This document shows, piece after piece, positions 16,019-24,161 of a stretch of 45,054 bases of DNA. The position numbers and the translations under genes were made by a program. A model generated the notes under the pieces. That model was not told where the DNA came from. It worked only from the letters and a program-made list of their open reading frames with translations, and searched no databases. Position 1 is the first letter of the stretch. Each line of letters starts with the position of its first letter. The stretch is from Candidatus Nitrosopelagicus sp. (GTDB lineage Archaea > Thermoproteota > Nitrososphaeria > Nitrososphaerales > Nitrosopumilaceae), in contig JAOMDR010000011.1 in assembly GCA_028345575.1 (NCBI GenBank), positions 1 to 45,054 of the forward strand, in the 5' to 3' direction.

Positions 16019-18079
16019 ATGAGAAATTTTTTGTTTTTCACATTGGTAATAGGCGGATTGTTTTCATTTGTAATTACAAATTTTGTTACTTTGGATGAAA
16101 ATTATGAATTATTGTTAGATAATAGCGGACCATACATAGGTGCAGAATTTCCAAAACAGTTAGGTTTTACAGGAAATGGAATAAAAATTGGCGTAATTGA
16201 TACAGGAATTAATCTTAATCATCCTGATTTTTTTAATCAAGAAGGAACATCTAGATTTTTGAAAGGATATGATTTTGTCGATAATGATACAGTTCCACAA
16301 GACACAAATGGACATGGTACACAAGTGACAGGAATTATTGCAGCGGATGGCCAACTCAAAGGTATTGCTCCTATGGCAGAAATTTTTTCGTACAGAGTTT
16401 CATCAGATGGAGAATCAGTTCCATCGAATTTAATTATCAAAGCTATCAATCAAGCAGTGGAAGATAAAGTCGATATCATAAATATCAGTCTTGGAGTAAA
16501 CATGACTCACAATAAAATTGACGAGGCAGTAAATAATGCAATAAATCAGGGCATAGTAGTCGTAGCTGCTGCAGGAAATAGTGGACCAGACAAAAGTACT
16601 ATCGGGAGTCCAGCAAGAAATCCTAACGCAATAACAGTAGGAGCCACCTATAATAATCAGGATTCAAGCATGGTTTCAACATTAGAGGTTGGGGAAACAC
16701 AGTTCCAAGTCTTACCAATGTTAGGAACTGATACAATTTCAGATCCCATATCAGCAGATATCATATTTAGTAAATACAGTAGGGAAAATGATTTTGGTGA
16801 CATAGACGTCAAAGGAAAAATAGTTTTAGCAGAAAGAGGAGGTGAATCTTCAGATGAAATTGTTTTTTTCTCAGATAAAGAAATTTTTGCATCAAAGAAC
16901 GGTGCAAAAGGATTAATCGTTTACAATAACCAACCAGGCATATTTTTTGGAGAATTGATTCACGAATATGTTAGTGAAGATTACTATCCATCAATCCCGA
17001 CAGTTTCAATGGCAAGAGAAGAAGGATTAGAATTAAAAAGAATTATTGAAAATGAAACATCAGGCACACTTAACGTATTTAATCATCCAGATTTTATTGC
17101 AACCTTCAGTTCAAGAGGACCAGTTTCTGAATTTTATCAAAAACCAGATCTAGTTGCACCGGGAGTTTTTGTAAATACAACATCATTAAAAAATTTCTAT
17201 AATATTACAAGTGGAACTAGTTATGCTGCACCACATGTTTCAGGTGCAATTGCATTATTATTAGAAAAAGATCCAAAGTTGACACCTCATGAGATTAAAT
17301 CCATACTAGTCACAACCTCAGATATAATTACAGATCAATACAAAAAAGAGTTTGAATTTGATGCTGGAGGAGCAGGGAGAATTGATTTGGAAAAAGCATT
17401 TAACTCAAAATTAATTTTTCATCCACCAAAATTAATTTTTAATCTATCTGAACACAAAACCTCTGAAGAACATGGGATTAAGCTTAAATCATTTGATGGA
17501 ATTATAGATATTCAGAAAGTGGAATTTTTAGGTATAGATAATGTTGAGTTTAACCATGAAATTAAAAATTCAACATTATACATAACTCCAAAATTAATTA
17601 AAAATGAATTGGGTAATTTTGAGACCAGAGCATTAATTACCAATGATGACATAATTTATCAGATTCCAATAATTGTTAGAGTTAGTGAAGCATCAATTAT
17701 TATTTTAGAAACTGAAAATGAATTATCTTTTCAAATTAAACAACCATCAGGTTGGGAATATGCAAAAATAACAATTACTAATAGCGAAACATTTGAAGAA
17801 CGTAATATTTCTATAACACCAAAAAATTCTGAGAGTTTGAAACTCTATGATCCAGGAAGATATTGGATTGAGGCAAATATAAAAAATAATGAAAATACAT
17901 TTGATGTGTACGAGGTTTATGACATCAAGAAAGATCTAAGTGAAGAAAAACCAATTGTTGAAAATTCAGAATTACCAGAAAGAGCATTAATAATTTTAGG
18001 AGTAATTCTCAGTATTATGATATTTGTTGGATTAAAATTTAGAAAGAGAACTAGCGAAGTTGTGGACCAGCATCTCTGA
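16019..18079 (+). CDS. Membrane-anchored S8 family (subtilisin-like) serine protease
   Basis: The 686-residue protein has a hydrophobic export signal (about 3-22), then a subtilase domain with the complete triad D61 (VIDTG), H99 (NGHGT) and S401 (SGTSYAAPH). The oxyanion Asn is in AAAGNSGP. Between His/Asn and Ser lies a PA-like insertion (about 220-355), a lid that often controls substrate access. Beta-rich domains follow (450-645), and a membrane span near 653-673 with a basic RKR stop-transfer end anchors it, so the catalytic part faces outside. It may process surface-layer proteins or degrade external peptides; that is inference. Its last 29 bases overlap the convergent pckA. Confidence 0.93.
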   Translation: MRNFLFFTLVIGGLFSFVITNFVTLDENYELLLDNSGPYIGAEFPKQLGFTGNGIKIGVIDTGINLNHPDFFNQEGTSRFLKGYDFVDNDTVPQDTNGHGTQVTGIIAADGQLKGIAPMAEIFSYRVSSDGESVPSNLIIKAINQAVEDKVDIINISLGVNMTHNKIDEAVNNAINQGIVVVAAAGNSGPDKSTIGSPARNPNAITVGATYNNQDSSMVSTLEVGETQFQVLPMLGTDTISDPISADIIFSKYSRENDFGDIDVKGKIVLAERGGESSDEIVFFSDKEIFASKNGAKGLIVYNNQPGIFFGELIHEYVSEDYYPSIPTVSMAREEGLELKRIIENETSGTLNVFNHPDFIATFSSRGPVSEFYQKPDLVAPGVFVNTTSLKNFYNITSGTSYAAPHVSGAIALLLEKDPKLTPHEIKSILVTTSDIITDQYKKEFEFDAGGAGRIDLEKAFNSKLIFHPPKLIFNLSEHKTSEEHGIKLKSFDGIIDIQKVEFLGIDNVEFNHEIKNSTLYITPKLIKNELGNFETRALITNDDIIYQIPIIVRVSEASIIILETENELSFQIKQPSGWEYAKITITNSETFEERNISITPKNSESLKLYDPGRYWIEANIKNNENTFDVYEVYDIKKDLSEEKPIVENSELPERALIILGVILSIMIFVGLKFRKRTSEVVDQHL

Positions 18080-19643
18080 TTTCAGAAGAAACATCTTTGA
18101 ATTTTGTAAAGTTTTCTCCAAACATTTGTGCTAGTTTTTTTGCCGATAAATCGTAAGAATCTTTATCCACCCATGTATTTTTTGGATCTAATACATCAGA
18201 AGGTACGCCTGGACATTCAGTAGGAACATCTAGATTGAAAGTATCGTCATGTCTGAACTTTATCAAGTCAAATTTTCCAGTTAATGCAGCAGTTACCATT
18301 GCCCGACTGTACTTTATGCTAATTCTTTTTCCAACACCATATGGACCACCAGACCATCCAGTGTTAATTAGATATACAACAGTATTATGTTCAAGAATTT
18401 TTTCTCCTAACATTTTTGCATACACGGATGCAGGACGAGGCATAAATGGAGAACCAAAACATGCAGAAAATGTTGCCTTTGGTTCTTTAATTCCGCGTTC
18501 AGTACCAGCAAGTTTACTAGTATAGCCAGACATGAAATGAAACATTGCACTTTCTTTTGTTAATTTTGATACTGGTGGAAGAACACCTAATGCATCAGCA
18601 GTTAAAAATATTATAACTTTAGGATGACCACCTACACTTGGAATTACAGCTCCTGGTATGTAATCTAAAGGATATGCTGCACGAGTATTTTCAGTTAAAC
18701 TGCCATCGTCAAAATCTGGTTTTAGACTATCTTTGTTTACAACAACATTTTCAAGAACTGCTCCAGATTTAATAGCATTCCAAATTTGTGGTTCTGCTTC
18801 TTCATTGAGATTGATACATTTTGCATAACAACCACCTTCAAAATTAAAAACACCACTTTGAGACCAACCATGTTCATCATCACCAATTAACATACGTTCA
18901 GGATCTGCAGACAAACTTGTTTTTCCAGTTCCAGATAGACCAAAGAATAATGCGGTATCACCGTCTTTACCAATATTTGCAGAACAATGCATTGGAAAAA
19001 CACTTTTTTTTGGCATCAAATAGTTCATTACGGCAAACATAGATTTTTTCATCTCTCCTGCATAATTGGTTCCACCAATCAATACAATTCGTTTTGAAAG
19101 GTTAACTAAAATGAAAATATTTGTTCTAGTTCCATCAATTTCGGGAATTGTTTCAAAGTCATTTAAACATAAAATTGTAAAATCAGGTTCATGTGAATTT
19201 AATTCTTCATTTGAGGGTCTAACAAATAATTGCCTACAGAAAAGATTTTGCCATGCATGATCATTAATTACACGAATTGCCAATCTATTTTCTTTATCAG
19301 CGCCGACAAATCCATCAAAAACATAAAGATCCTTACCTTCTGCATGTTTTTTCATTTTCTCAAAAACCGAATTAAATTTTTCAGTTGGAAATTGTCTGTT
19401 GACGTCACCCCAGTCAATGGTTTCATGAGTTTCATCATCATAAATGATGTAACGATCTTGAGGAGAACGACCGGTGTATTTTCCAGTTTTTACAGATAAA
19501 GAGCCAGTAGAAGTTAACATGCCTTCATTTGTTTCAATTGATTGTTCAACGAGTTTTTCGACAGATAGATTTCTATGAATTGAGTGAGGGTTTACTCCAA
19601 ATGCAACTAATTGATCATGTACTTTTGAACTAGTATCAGACAT
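18051..19643 (-). CDS. pckA: Phosphoenolpyruvate carboxykinase (ATP)
   Basis: The enzyme converts oxaloacetate plus ATP to phosphoenolpyruvate and CO2, the entry to gluconeogenesis. The 530-residue product carries the kinase-specific P-loop GLSGTGKTSLSAD (about 234-246), the metal-binding GDDEHGW after it, and the oxaloacetate-binding segment TGRSPQDRYI near the N-terminus. These define the ATP-dependent family. The start has a clear Shine-Dalgarno sequence (AAGGAGAT about eight bases before the ATG), unlike the leaderless genes nearby. Together with the 2-oxoacid oxidoreductase it fits an autotroph making sugars from C2-C4 acids. Confidence 0.96.
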   Translation of the reverse strand: MSDTSSKVHDQLVAFGVNPHSIHRNLSVEKLVEQSIETNEGMLTSTGSLSVKTGKYTGRSPQDRYIIYDDETHETIDWGDVNRQFPTEKFNSVFEKMKKHAEGKDLYVFDGFVGADKENRLAIRVINDHAWQNLFCRQLFVRPSNEELNSHEPDFTILCLNDFETIPEIDGTRTNIFILVNLSKRIVLIGGTNYAGEMKKSMFAVMNYLMPKKSVFPMHCSANIGKDGDTALFFGLSGTGKTSLSADPERMLIGDDEHGWSQSGVFNFEGGCYAKCINLNEEAEPQIWNAIKSGAVLENVVVNKDSLKPDFDDGSLTENTRAAYPLDYIPGAVIPSVGGHPKVIIFLTADALGVLPPVSKLTKESAMFHFMSGYTSKLAGTERGIKEPKATFSACFGSPFMPRPASVYAKMLGEKILEHNTVVYLINTGWSGGPYGVGKRISIKYSRAMVTAALTGKFDLIKFRHDDTFNLDVPTECPGVPSDVLDPKNTWVDKDSYDLSAKKLAQMFGENFTKFKDVSSEIRDAGPQLR

Positions 19644-19773
19644 TCAAAAAATCTCCTTAATGCTATGTGTAGTCAAGGTTTTTTGGGAAAAATTGAATAT
19701 TATTATCTCTTTCTCAGATCCAATAATCTGAAACTTAGATACGTATTTATGTTAAATTTCAAAGTTTAACTCT

Positions 19774-20172
19774 ATGCCAATCAATAAAGAAAAACTTCAG
19801 GCAAGAGAAGAAGCAAGGATGAGTAGACCTGAATTTATTCGTCCAGAGAGCTGGAGATATACTAGATTGGAAACTGGTTGGAGAAAACCAAAAGGAATGG
19901 ATAACCATCAAAGAAAACAGAAAAGTCGCGGTCGTCCAGGATTAGTTAAAGTAGGATATGGTACACCAAAAATTGCATATGGATTACACCCATCAGGCTA
20001 TACAGATAATTTAGTACATAATGCAGGTGATTTAGATAATCTCAATCCAAAAGAAGATGGAATTAGATTTGGACATAGTGTAGGAGCAAAAAAGAGAAGA
20101 GAAATTATGAAAATTGCAATAGAAAAAAAATTCAAAGTGTTTAACGCAAGAGTGAGTCAAAATGCCAGTTAA
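19774..20172 (+). CDS. rpl32e: Large ribosomal subunit protein eL32
   Basis: The 132-residue product contains FIRPESWRYTRLETGWRKPKG and the basic RKQKSRGRPGLVKVGYG stretch of eL32, ending with the IGAKKR-type segment. In many archaea eL32 and eL19 lie between uL6 and uL18; here they form a separate pair about 7 kb away on the other strand. A TATA-like TTTATGTTAAAT (about 19746-19757) is near the right distance for a leaderless start. It overlaps eL19 by 11 bases. Confidence 0.95.
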   Translation: MPINKEKLQAREEARMSRPEFIRPESWRYTRLETGWRKPKGMDNHQRKQKSRGRPGLVKVGYGTPKIAYGLHPSGYTDNLVHNAGDLDNLNPKEDGIRFGHSVGAKKRREIMKIAIEKKFKVFNARVSQNAS

Positions 20173-20617
20173 TCTTAAATCAAAAAAGAGACTTGTCTCA
20201 AGAATTGTTGGCGTTGGCGTAAATCGTGTAAGATTTGATAATGAACACTTAGATGATGTTGCAGACGCAATTACTAGAGATGATATTAGAAGTTTAATTA
20301 CTGCAAATACAATTACAATCAAATCATTTACAGGTACATCTCATGGAAGAGCACAAGCAAAAAGAATTCAAAAAGCAAAAAGAGGTACAAAACAAGGTTC
20401 TAAAAAAGGAAGAAAAGGTGCACGAGTTGGTAAGAAAACAGTGTATGTTAACAAGGTTCGTGCTTTAAGATATCTTCTCAAAGTATCAAAAGATCGTAAA
20501 GAGATTACAAACGAATCATTCAAGGCAATTTATAAAAAAATTGGTGGTAATACAATAAGAAATAAAGCACATCTAAGAACTGTAATTGCAGAAGAAATTA
20601 CTGTACAAAAATCTTAG
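20162..20617 (+). CDS. rpl19e: Large ribosomal subunit protein eL19
   Basis: The 151-residue basic protein starts MPVNLKSKKRLVSRIVGVGVNRVRFD. It has the GTSHGRAQAKRIQKAKRGTKQGSKKGRKG helix-rich basic region typical of archaeal eL19, which lies at the subunit interface and forms intersubunit bridges. It overlaps eL32 and interlocks its TAG stop with the TAA of the convergent alkyltransferase gene. A run of eight Ts at 20630-20637, inside that neighbour, may terminate its transcript. Confidence 0.95.
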   Translation: MPVNLKSKKRLVSRIVGVGVNRVRFDNEHLDDVADAITRDDIRSLITANTITIKSFTGTSHGRAQAKRIQKAKRGTKQGSKKGRKGARVGKKTVYVNKVRALRYLLKVSKDRKEITNESFKAIYKKIGGNTIRNKAHLRTVIAEEITVQKS

Positions 20618-20913
20618 AAACGAAATAAATTTTTTTTAAAGTCTGAAATTTTATTATTATTGATTTTTAATCCTTCTTTTGATAGCATATGCTTTTTTCT
20701 TTTAGATCCATATGCATAACCACCTATAGTTCCATCAGATTTCACAACACGATGACATGGAACGATGATGGGGAATGGATTTTTTTTCATTATTTGACCT
20801 ACAACTCTTTGACCATTTTTTAGATTAATTGCTTTTGCAAGATCACCATAGGTTGTTACATTACCTTCCGGAACTTCTAATAACTTACGATAAATTTTTT
20901 CTTCTATATTCAA
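20614..20913 (-). CDS. ogt: Methylated-DNA-[protein]-cysteine S-methyltransferase, short form
   Basis: This 99-residue protein is only the C-terminal DNA-binding/active-site domain of the O6-alkylguanine alkyltransferase family. The active-site motif is VPCHRV with C53 present, so it is a suicide methyltransferase rather than an ATL protein (which has Trp there). The wing element VVGQIMKKNPFPIIVPCHR and YAYGSKRKK are also recognisable. The start is TTG, overlapping the dtdA TGA by four bases (TTGA), so it is coupled to that gene. Confidence 0.9.
   Translation of the reverse strand: MNIEEKIYRKLLEVPEGNVTTYGDLAKAINLKNGQRVVGQIMKKNPFPIIVPCHRVVKSDGTIGGYAYGSKRKKHMLSKEGLKINNNKISDFKKNLFRF
20630..20637 (+). 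terminator. T8 tract, possible terminator of eL32-eL19
   Basis: Eight Ts start 12 bases after the eL19 stop. They lie within the coding end of ogt on the other strand, where they encode Lys residues, so one sequence may serve both purposes. Confidence 0.35.
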
Positions 20914-21686
20914 ATTTTTATAACCTCTAATTTTGTAGTTGAAAGAAGATCAAGTAAAGTTTGTTTGTATTTTCCTAAACTTTTCCAGTCAAGTAAAGCC
21001 GCTTCCGCACCATTATTTTGAGTAATCAAATGTTCAAATAAATCAGAATTTAAAAATTCCAATGCGTGTTTTGGCATCACAGTTCCTAAAGCATATTTTC
21101 CAAAAAGTAATTCTTTTGTAAATTTTTCAGAATAATGAGTTCCACCAAAACAGATAGCAAAAGGGGGTGTGTCAAATGGAGTCTCAAGTGTTTCAACTAC
21201 CAACTGGGCTATAGATGAACAAAGAGTTTCATCATTCCATTGTAATTCGGTGGTTCCAACCTCTACAAAGATCGATGGTTTCCTGAGATGAGTAGGTCCA
21301 TGATGAGTAGCTTCTATGGTTATTTGAAAATCTGAAAAAGATTTAGAATGATCCCAAAGTTTTTGTAAATATTTTTTCTGTAAGTTTGGATATGGTATTG
21401 CTAATTCTTTTGAATTTCCACCAAATTTAGCTTCACTAAAGTTTCCAGTACTATGACAAGTTAAAGCAAGAGTTCCAGATTCAGCTGCATGTTTTGATAA
21501 GAAAACAAATCCATCATAATCATATTTTTCATCTAACCAATCAGCAGAGATGGCAGGAGAATCAATTTCAACTAAATCAAAGCTATTGCCACGGTATGTA
21601 TCTCCATCTTTCTCCATATTTTGAGAGATGGATTTGGCCATATTGTGGCCTGCAGGGTCATTTTTGAAAGCAACCAGTAGATCCAT
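20910..21686 (-). CDS. dtdA: D-aminoacyl-tRNA deacylase, archaeal DtdA/GEK1 type
   Basis: The enzyme removes D-amino acids mischarged on tRNA. Its fingerprints are LSKHAAESGTLALTCHSTGN (about 62-81), EATHHGPTH (about 127-135) and CFGGTHYSEKF (about 183-193), which place it in the archaeal/plant DTD2 family rather than bacterial DTD1. ATG at 21686 gives 258 residues beginning MDLLVAFKNDPAG; the GTG seven codons upstream seems unlikely. Its last bases overlap the ogt start. Confidence 0.93.
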   Translation of the reverse strand: MDLLVAFKNDPAGHNMAKSISQNMEKDGDTYRGNSFDLVEIDSPAISADWLDEKYDYDGFVFLSKHAAESGTLALTCHSTGNFSEAKFGGNSKELAIPYPNLQKKYLQKLWDHSKSFSDFQITIEATHHGPTHLRKPSIFVEVGTTELQWNDETLCSSIAQLVVETLETPFDTPPFAICFGGTHYSEKFTKELLFGKYALGTVMPKHALEFLNSDLFEHLITQNNGAEAALLDWKSLGKYKQTLLDLLSTTKLEVIKI

Positions 21687-21743
21687 GAATAAAAGATATA
21701 TTGACACTTTATTATTTTTCTTTATAATTTGAATCCAAAACTC

Positions 21744-21911
21744 ATGTTCAAGAATATAGTTAACACTATAAAATTAACAAAAAAATCCGACAAGGAGGTT
21801 TACAAACAGCACCTCAGATTAGTCTTGTTTGGCTTTGCTACAGTAGGACTGTTAGGATTCGGTATTCAATTCATATTTGCAACAATTTCACCAGGAATGA
21901 TATTCAAATAG
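21744..21911 (+). CDS. secE: Protein translocase subunit SecE (Sec61 gamma)
   Basis: The product (55 residues from ATG 21744) has an amphipathic N-terminal helix with many Lys residues and one C-terminal membrane span (about 27-48), as expected for SecE, the clamp of the SecY channel. A TTG at 21729 could add five residues. The order secE-spt5-uL11 is conserved in archaea and supports the call for this otherwise short sequence. Confidence 0.88.
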   Translation: MFKNIVNTIKLTKKSDKEVYKQHLRLVLFGFATVGLLGFGIQFIFATISPGMIFK

Positions 21912-21919
21912 GAGATAAA

Positions 21920-22375
21920 ATGTCAGAAACAACAAATTCCCACTTATTTGCACTCAGAACTACCGGAGGTCAGGAAAAGGTCGTTTTAAGACAACTCGAA
22001 GCAAAAATGCGAAGCGGTGAACTAGAGGTTCAATCAGTGTTGATTGTTGAAAATCTAAAAGGATATGTTGTAATTGAGGCAAATGATCCTCAAGTTATGT
22101 TTATGGCAACACAAGGATTGAGACATGTGAAAGGACAGTTGAGAGGAGAATTAGAATTTAGTGAAATAGAAAGTTATCTTGTAAAGAAATCTACAGTTTC
22201 AGAATTAGCAGTTGATGGAACAGTAGAAGTTATTGGTGGACCGTTCAAAGGAATGAAGGCCACAATTACAAGAGTTGATCATGATAAAGAAGAAGCCACA
22301 GTAATTTTGTTAGACGCACCATATCAATTACCAGTTACAGTAGATGCAAACTATCTAAAACCAGTTGCATCATAG
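21920..22375 (+). CDS. spt5: Transcription elongation factor Spt5 (NusG family)
   Basis: The 151-residue protein has an NGN domain (about 1-90: FALRTTGGQEKVVL and the GYVVIEA strand) and a KOW domain (about 103-150: VIGGPFKGMKATITRVD). It binds the RNA polymerase clamp with Spt4 to raise processivity and can contact the ribosome. It follows secE by eight bases with GGAGA as a good ribosome-binding site and precedes uL11, the usual archaeal order. Confidence 0.95.
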   Translation: MSETTNSHLFALRTTGGQEKVVLRQLEAKMRSGELEVQSVLIVENLKGYVVIEANDPQVMFMATQGLRHVKGQLRGELEFSEIESYLVKKSTVSELAVDGTVEVIGGPFKGMKATITRVDHDKEEATVILLDAPYQLPVTVDANYLKPVAS

Positions 22376-22411
22376 GAAGGAATAAATCATTAAAAAAGAG
22401 ACAAATTTCAA

Positions 22412-22897
22412 ATGGGCGACAAACAATCAATTTCAGCACAAGTAACAGGGGGAGAAGCTTCTGCAGGTCCTCCACTTGGTCCAGCACTTGGTCCATTAGG
22501 AGTAAACATTATGGAAGTCATCAATAAAATTAATGAGAAAACAGCTGACTTCAAAGGAATGAAAGTTCCAGTTACAGTTAGTATTGATACAGATACCAAA
22601 GAATGGGATATTGAAGTTGGAATTCCATCGGCTTCTGCACTTATCCTAAAAGAAGCAAACATAACAAAAGGTACAGGTACAGCAGGTACAGAATGGGTTG
22701 CAGATATTGGAATGGATGCAGTAGTTAAAGTTGCAAATGTAAAACTTGAAACATCATATGCATCAGAAATAAAATCAGTTGCAAAACAGATTATTGGTAC
22801 ATGTCAGTGTTTAGGCATAAAAGTAGAAGGAAAAACACCAAAAGAAATTACTGTTGAGGTAAACGATGGTAAATGGGACGAAAAATTAGTTAACTAG
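22412..22897 (+). CDS. rpl11: Large ribosomal subunit protein uL11
   Basis: This 161-residue protein is part of the GTPase-associated centre. The Pro-rich segment GPPLGPALGPLGVN is the conserved loop of the N-terminal domain, and the C-terminal domain has QIIGTCQCLGIKVEGK. Its last eight bases overlap the convergent Lrp gene, and the usual next gene, uL1, is resumed only at 23504. Confidence 0.96.
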   Translation: MGDKQSISAQVTGGEASAGPPLGPALGPLGVNIMEVINKINEKTADFKGMKVPVTVSIDTDTKEWDIEVGIPSASALILKEANITKGTGTAGTEWVADIGMDAVVKVANVKLETSYASEIKSVAKQIIGTCQCLGIKVEGKTPKEITVEVNDGKWDEKLVN

Positions 22898-23345
22898 ATA
22901 GATACATCGGAGATTTTTCAGTTCTTTCCAATTCAACAAATGTTTCAGTGTTTTGAATTCCATCAATTTTTCCAATTTTATCAACTACAATACTGTGTAA
23001 TTGTTCCAGATCTTCTGCTAAAGCACCAACCATTAGGTCAAATCTTCCTGTAACCTCAATAATTCTATCAATTTCTGCAATTTCTAGTAGGTTTTCATGG
23101 ATTGCGGTTTTGAATTTAGGATCTCTATTAATTCCAACATATGCTTTAACACCAAAACCTAATTGATTTTCATCAATATCTATAGTGAATTTTTTTATCA
23201 TCTTCTTTTTTATCAGTCTCTTTATTCGACTGTACAAAACAGATGCGTTGATGTTTAATTTTTTTGCTAGAAGCGGAATTGAGATACTTCCATCTTTTTT
23301 TAGTTCAGATAATAATTTGAGATCTAAGTCATCAACTTTAGCCAT
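22890..23345 (-). CDS. Lrp/AsnC family transcriptional regulator
   Basis: The 151-residue protein has an N-terminal helix-turn-helix (about 18-42: ISIPLLAKKLNINASVLYSRI) and a C-terminal RAM ligand/oligomerisation domain with VTGRFDLMVGALAEDLEQLH (about 101-120). Such proteins form octamers and respond to amino acids. It lies antisense between uL11 and uL1, genes that are contiguous in many archaea, and its upstream region is shared with uL1. It could regulate itself or uL1; a 12-base direct repeat in that region is a candidate site. Confidence 0.93.
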   Translation of the reverse strand: MAKVDDLDLKLLSELKKDGSISIPLLAKKLNINASVLYSRIKRLIKKKMIKKFTIDIDENQLGFGVKAYVGINRDPKFKTAIHENLLEIAEIDRIIEVTGRFDLMVGALAEDLEQLHSIVVDKIGKIDGIQNTETFVELERTEKSPMYLSS

Positions 23346-23411
23346 TTCTTAAAATAAGTAAATTTTGGTAGTAAATGTAAGTTTTGGCATAATAGACCAG
23401 ATTTTTACTAA

Positions 23412-23444
23412 AATTTAGAAAAAGATGTATTGAATTTAGAAAAA
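23412..23444. promoter_or_regulatory. Direct repeat AATTTAGAAAAA, possible operator between lrp and uL1
   Basis: Two identical 12-base units occupy 23412-23423 and 23433-23444, offset by exactly 21 bases, two turns of B-DNA. They lie between the divergent lrp and uL1 genes. Same-face direct repeats suit a multimeric regulator such as an Lrp octamer, but AT-rich DNA makes chance repeats fairly likely. Confidence 0.35.
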
Positions 23445-23503
23445 TGATGCAATCGTAAATAATTACTCTAAACGATAATAAGTGAGAGATTAAGGTTTTT
23501 GAC

Positions 23504-24160
23504 ATGGTAAACGAGTCTGAAATAGTTGCATTAATCCAAGAAGCAAAGAAAAGTGAAAAAGAACGTAAGTTTAAAGAATCATTAGAACTTTACATCACTC
23601 TAAAAGATATAGATGTGAAAAAAGGATTTGCATTTAATGAAGTAATTCAACTACCAAATCAAATGTCAAAACCAGCAGCAGTTTGTGTAATGGCTGAAGG
23701 GGATATGGGATTAAAAGCAAAAGATGCTAAAGCAGACGAAGTTTTAGATAACGATAATGTCACTAAATTAGCAGAAGACAAAAGAGCTTCTAGAAAATTA
23801 ATTAACAAATATGATTTCTTTTTAGCAGATACAAAACTAATGCCTGTAGTAGGTAAATCATTAGGACAACTTTTGGGACCTAGAGGTAAAATGCCAACAC
23901 CGGTTCCATTTAATGCACCTATAGAATCATTTCTTAGTAGATTCAAGACTTCAATTAGAGTTAGAGTAAAAAATTCACTTTCAATTTCATGTAAAATAGG
24001 AGATACTACGATGGATGAACATGAAGTAGCTCAAAATGCAATTGCAGTGATTAATAATTTGAAAACTAAATTTCCAAACGGAGATAAAAATATTAGAAAA
24101 TATATGATTAAAACAACAATGGGTAAAGCAGCAAAGCTAGTACACAAGGTGACAAAGTAA
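23504..24160 (+). CDS. rpl1: Large ribosomal subunit protein uL1
   Basis: The 218-residue protein forms the L1 stalk and guides tRNA exit. GKSLGQLLGPRGKMPTPVPFN (about 119-139) is the diagnostic rRNA-binding loop. Archaeal uL1 often represses its own operon by binding its mRNA, but I cannot identify the target structure with confidence here. A TATA-like TAAATAATTAC at 23455-23465 suggests a short leader. uL10 follows after one base. Confidence 0.96.
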   Translation: MVNESEIVALIQEAKKSEKERKFKESLELYITLKDIDVKKGFAFNEVIQLPNQMSKPAAVCVMAEGDMGLKAKDAKADEVLDNDNVTKLAEDKRASRKLINKYDFFLADTKLMPVVGKSLGQLLGPRGKMPTPVPFNAPIESFLSRFKTSIRVRVKNSLSISCKIGDTTMDEHEVAQNAIAVINNLKTKFPNGDKNIRKYMIKTTMGKAAKLVHKVTK

Positions 24161-24161
24161 A

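Noticed and set aside
23466-23530. Possible uL1 autoregulatory RNA site near the uL1 start
   Set aside because: I could not draw a stem-loop that convincingly matches the 23S L1-binding region, so I do not list it.
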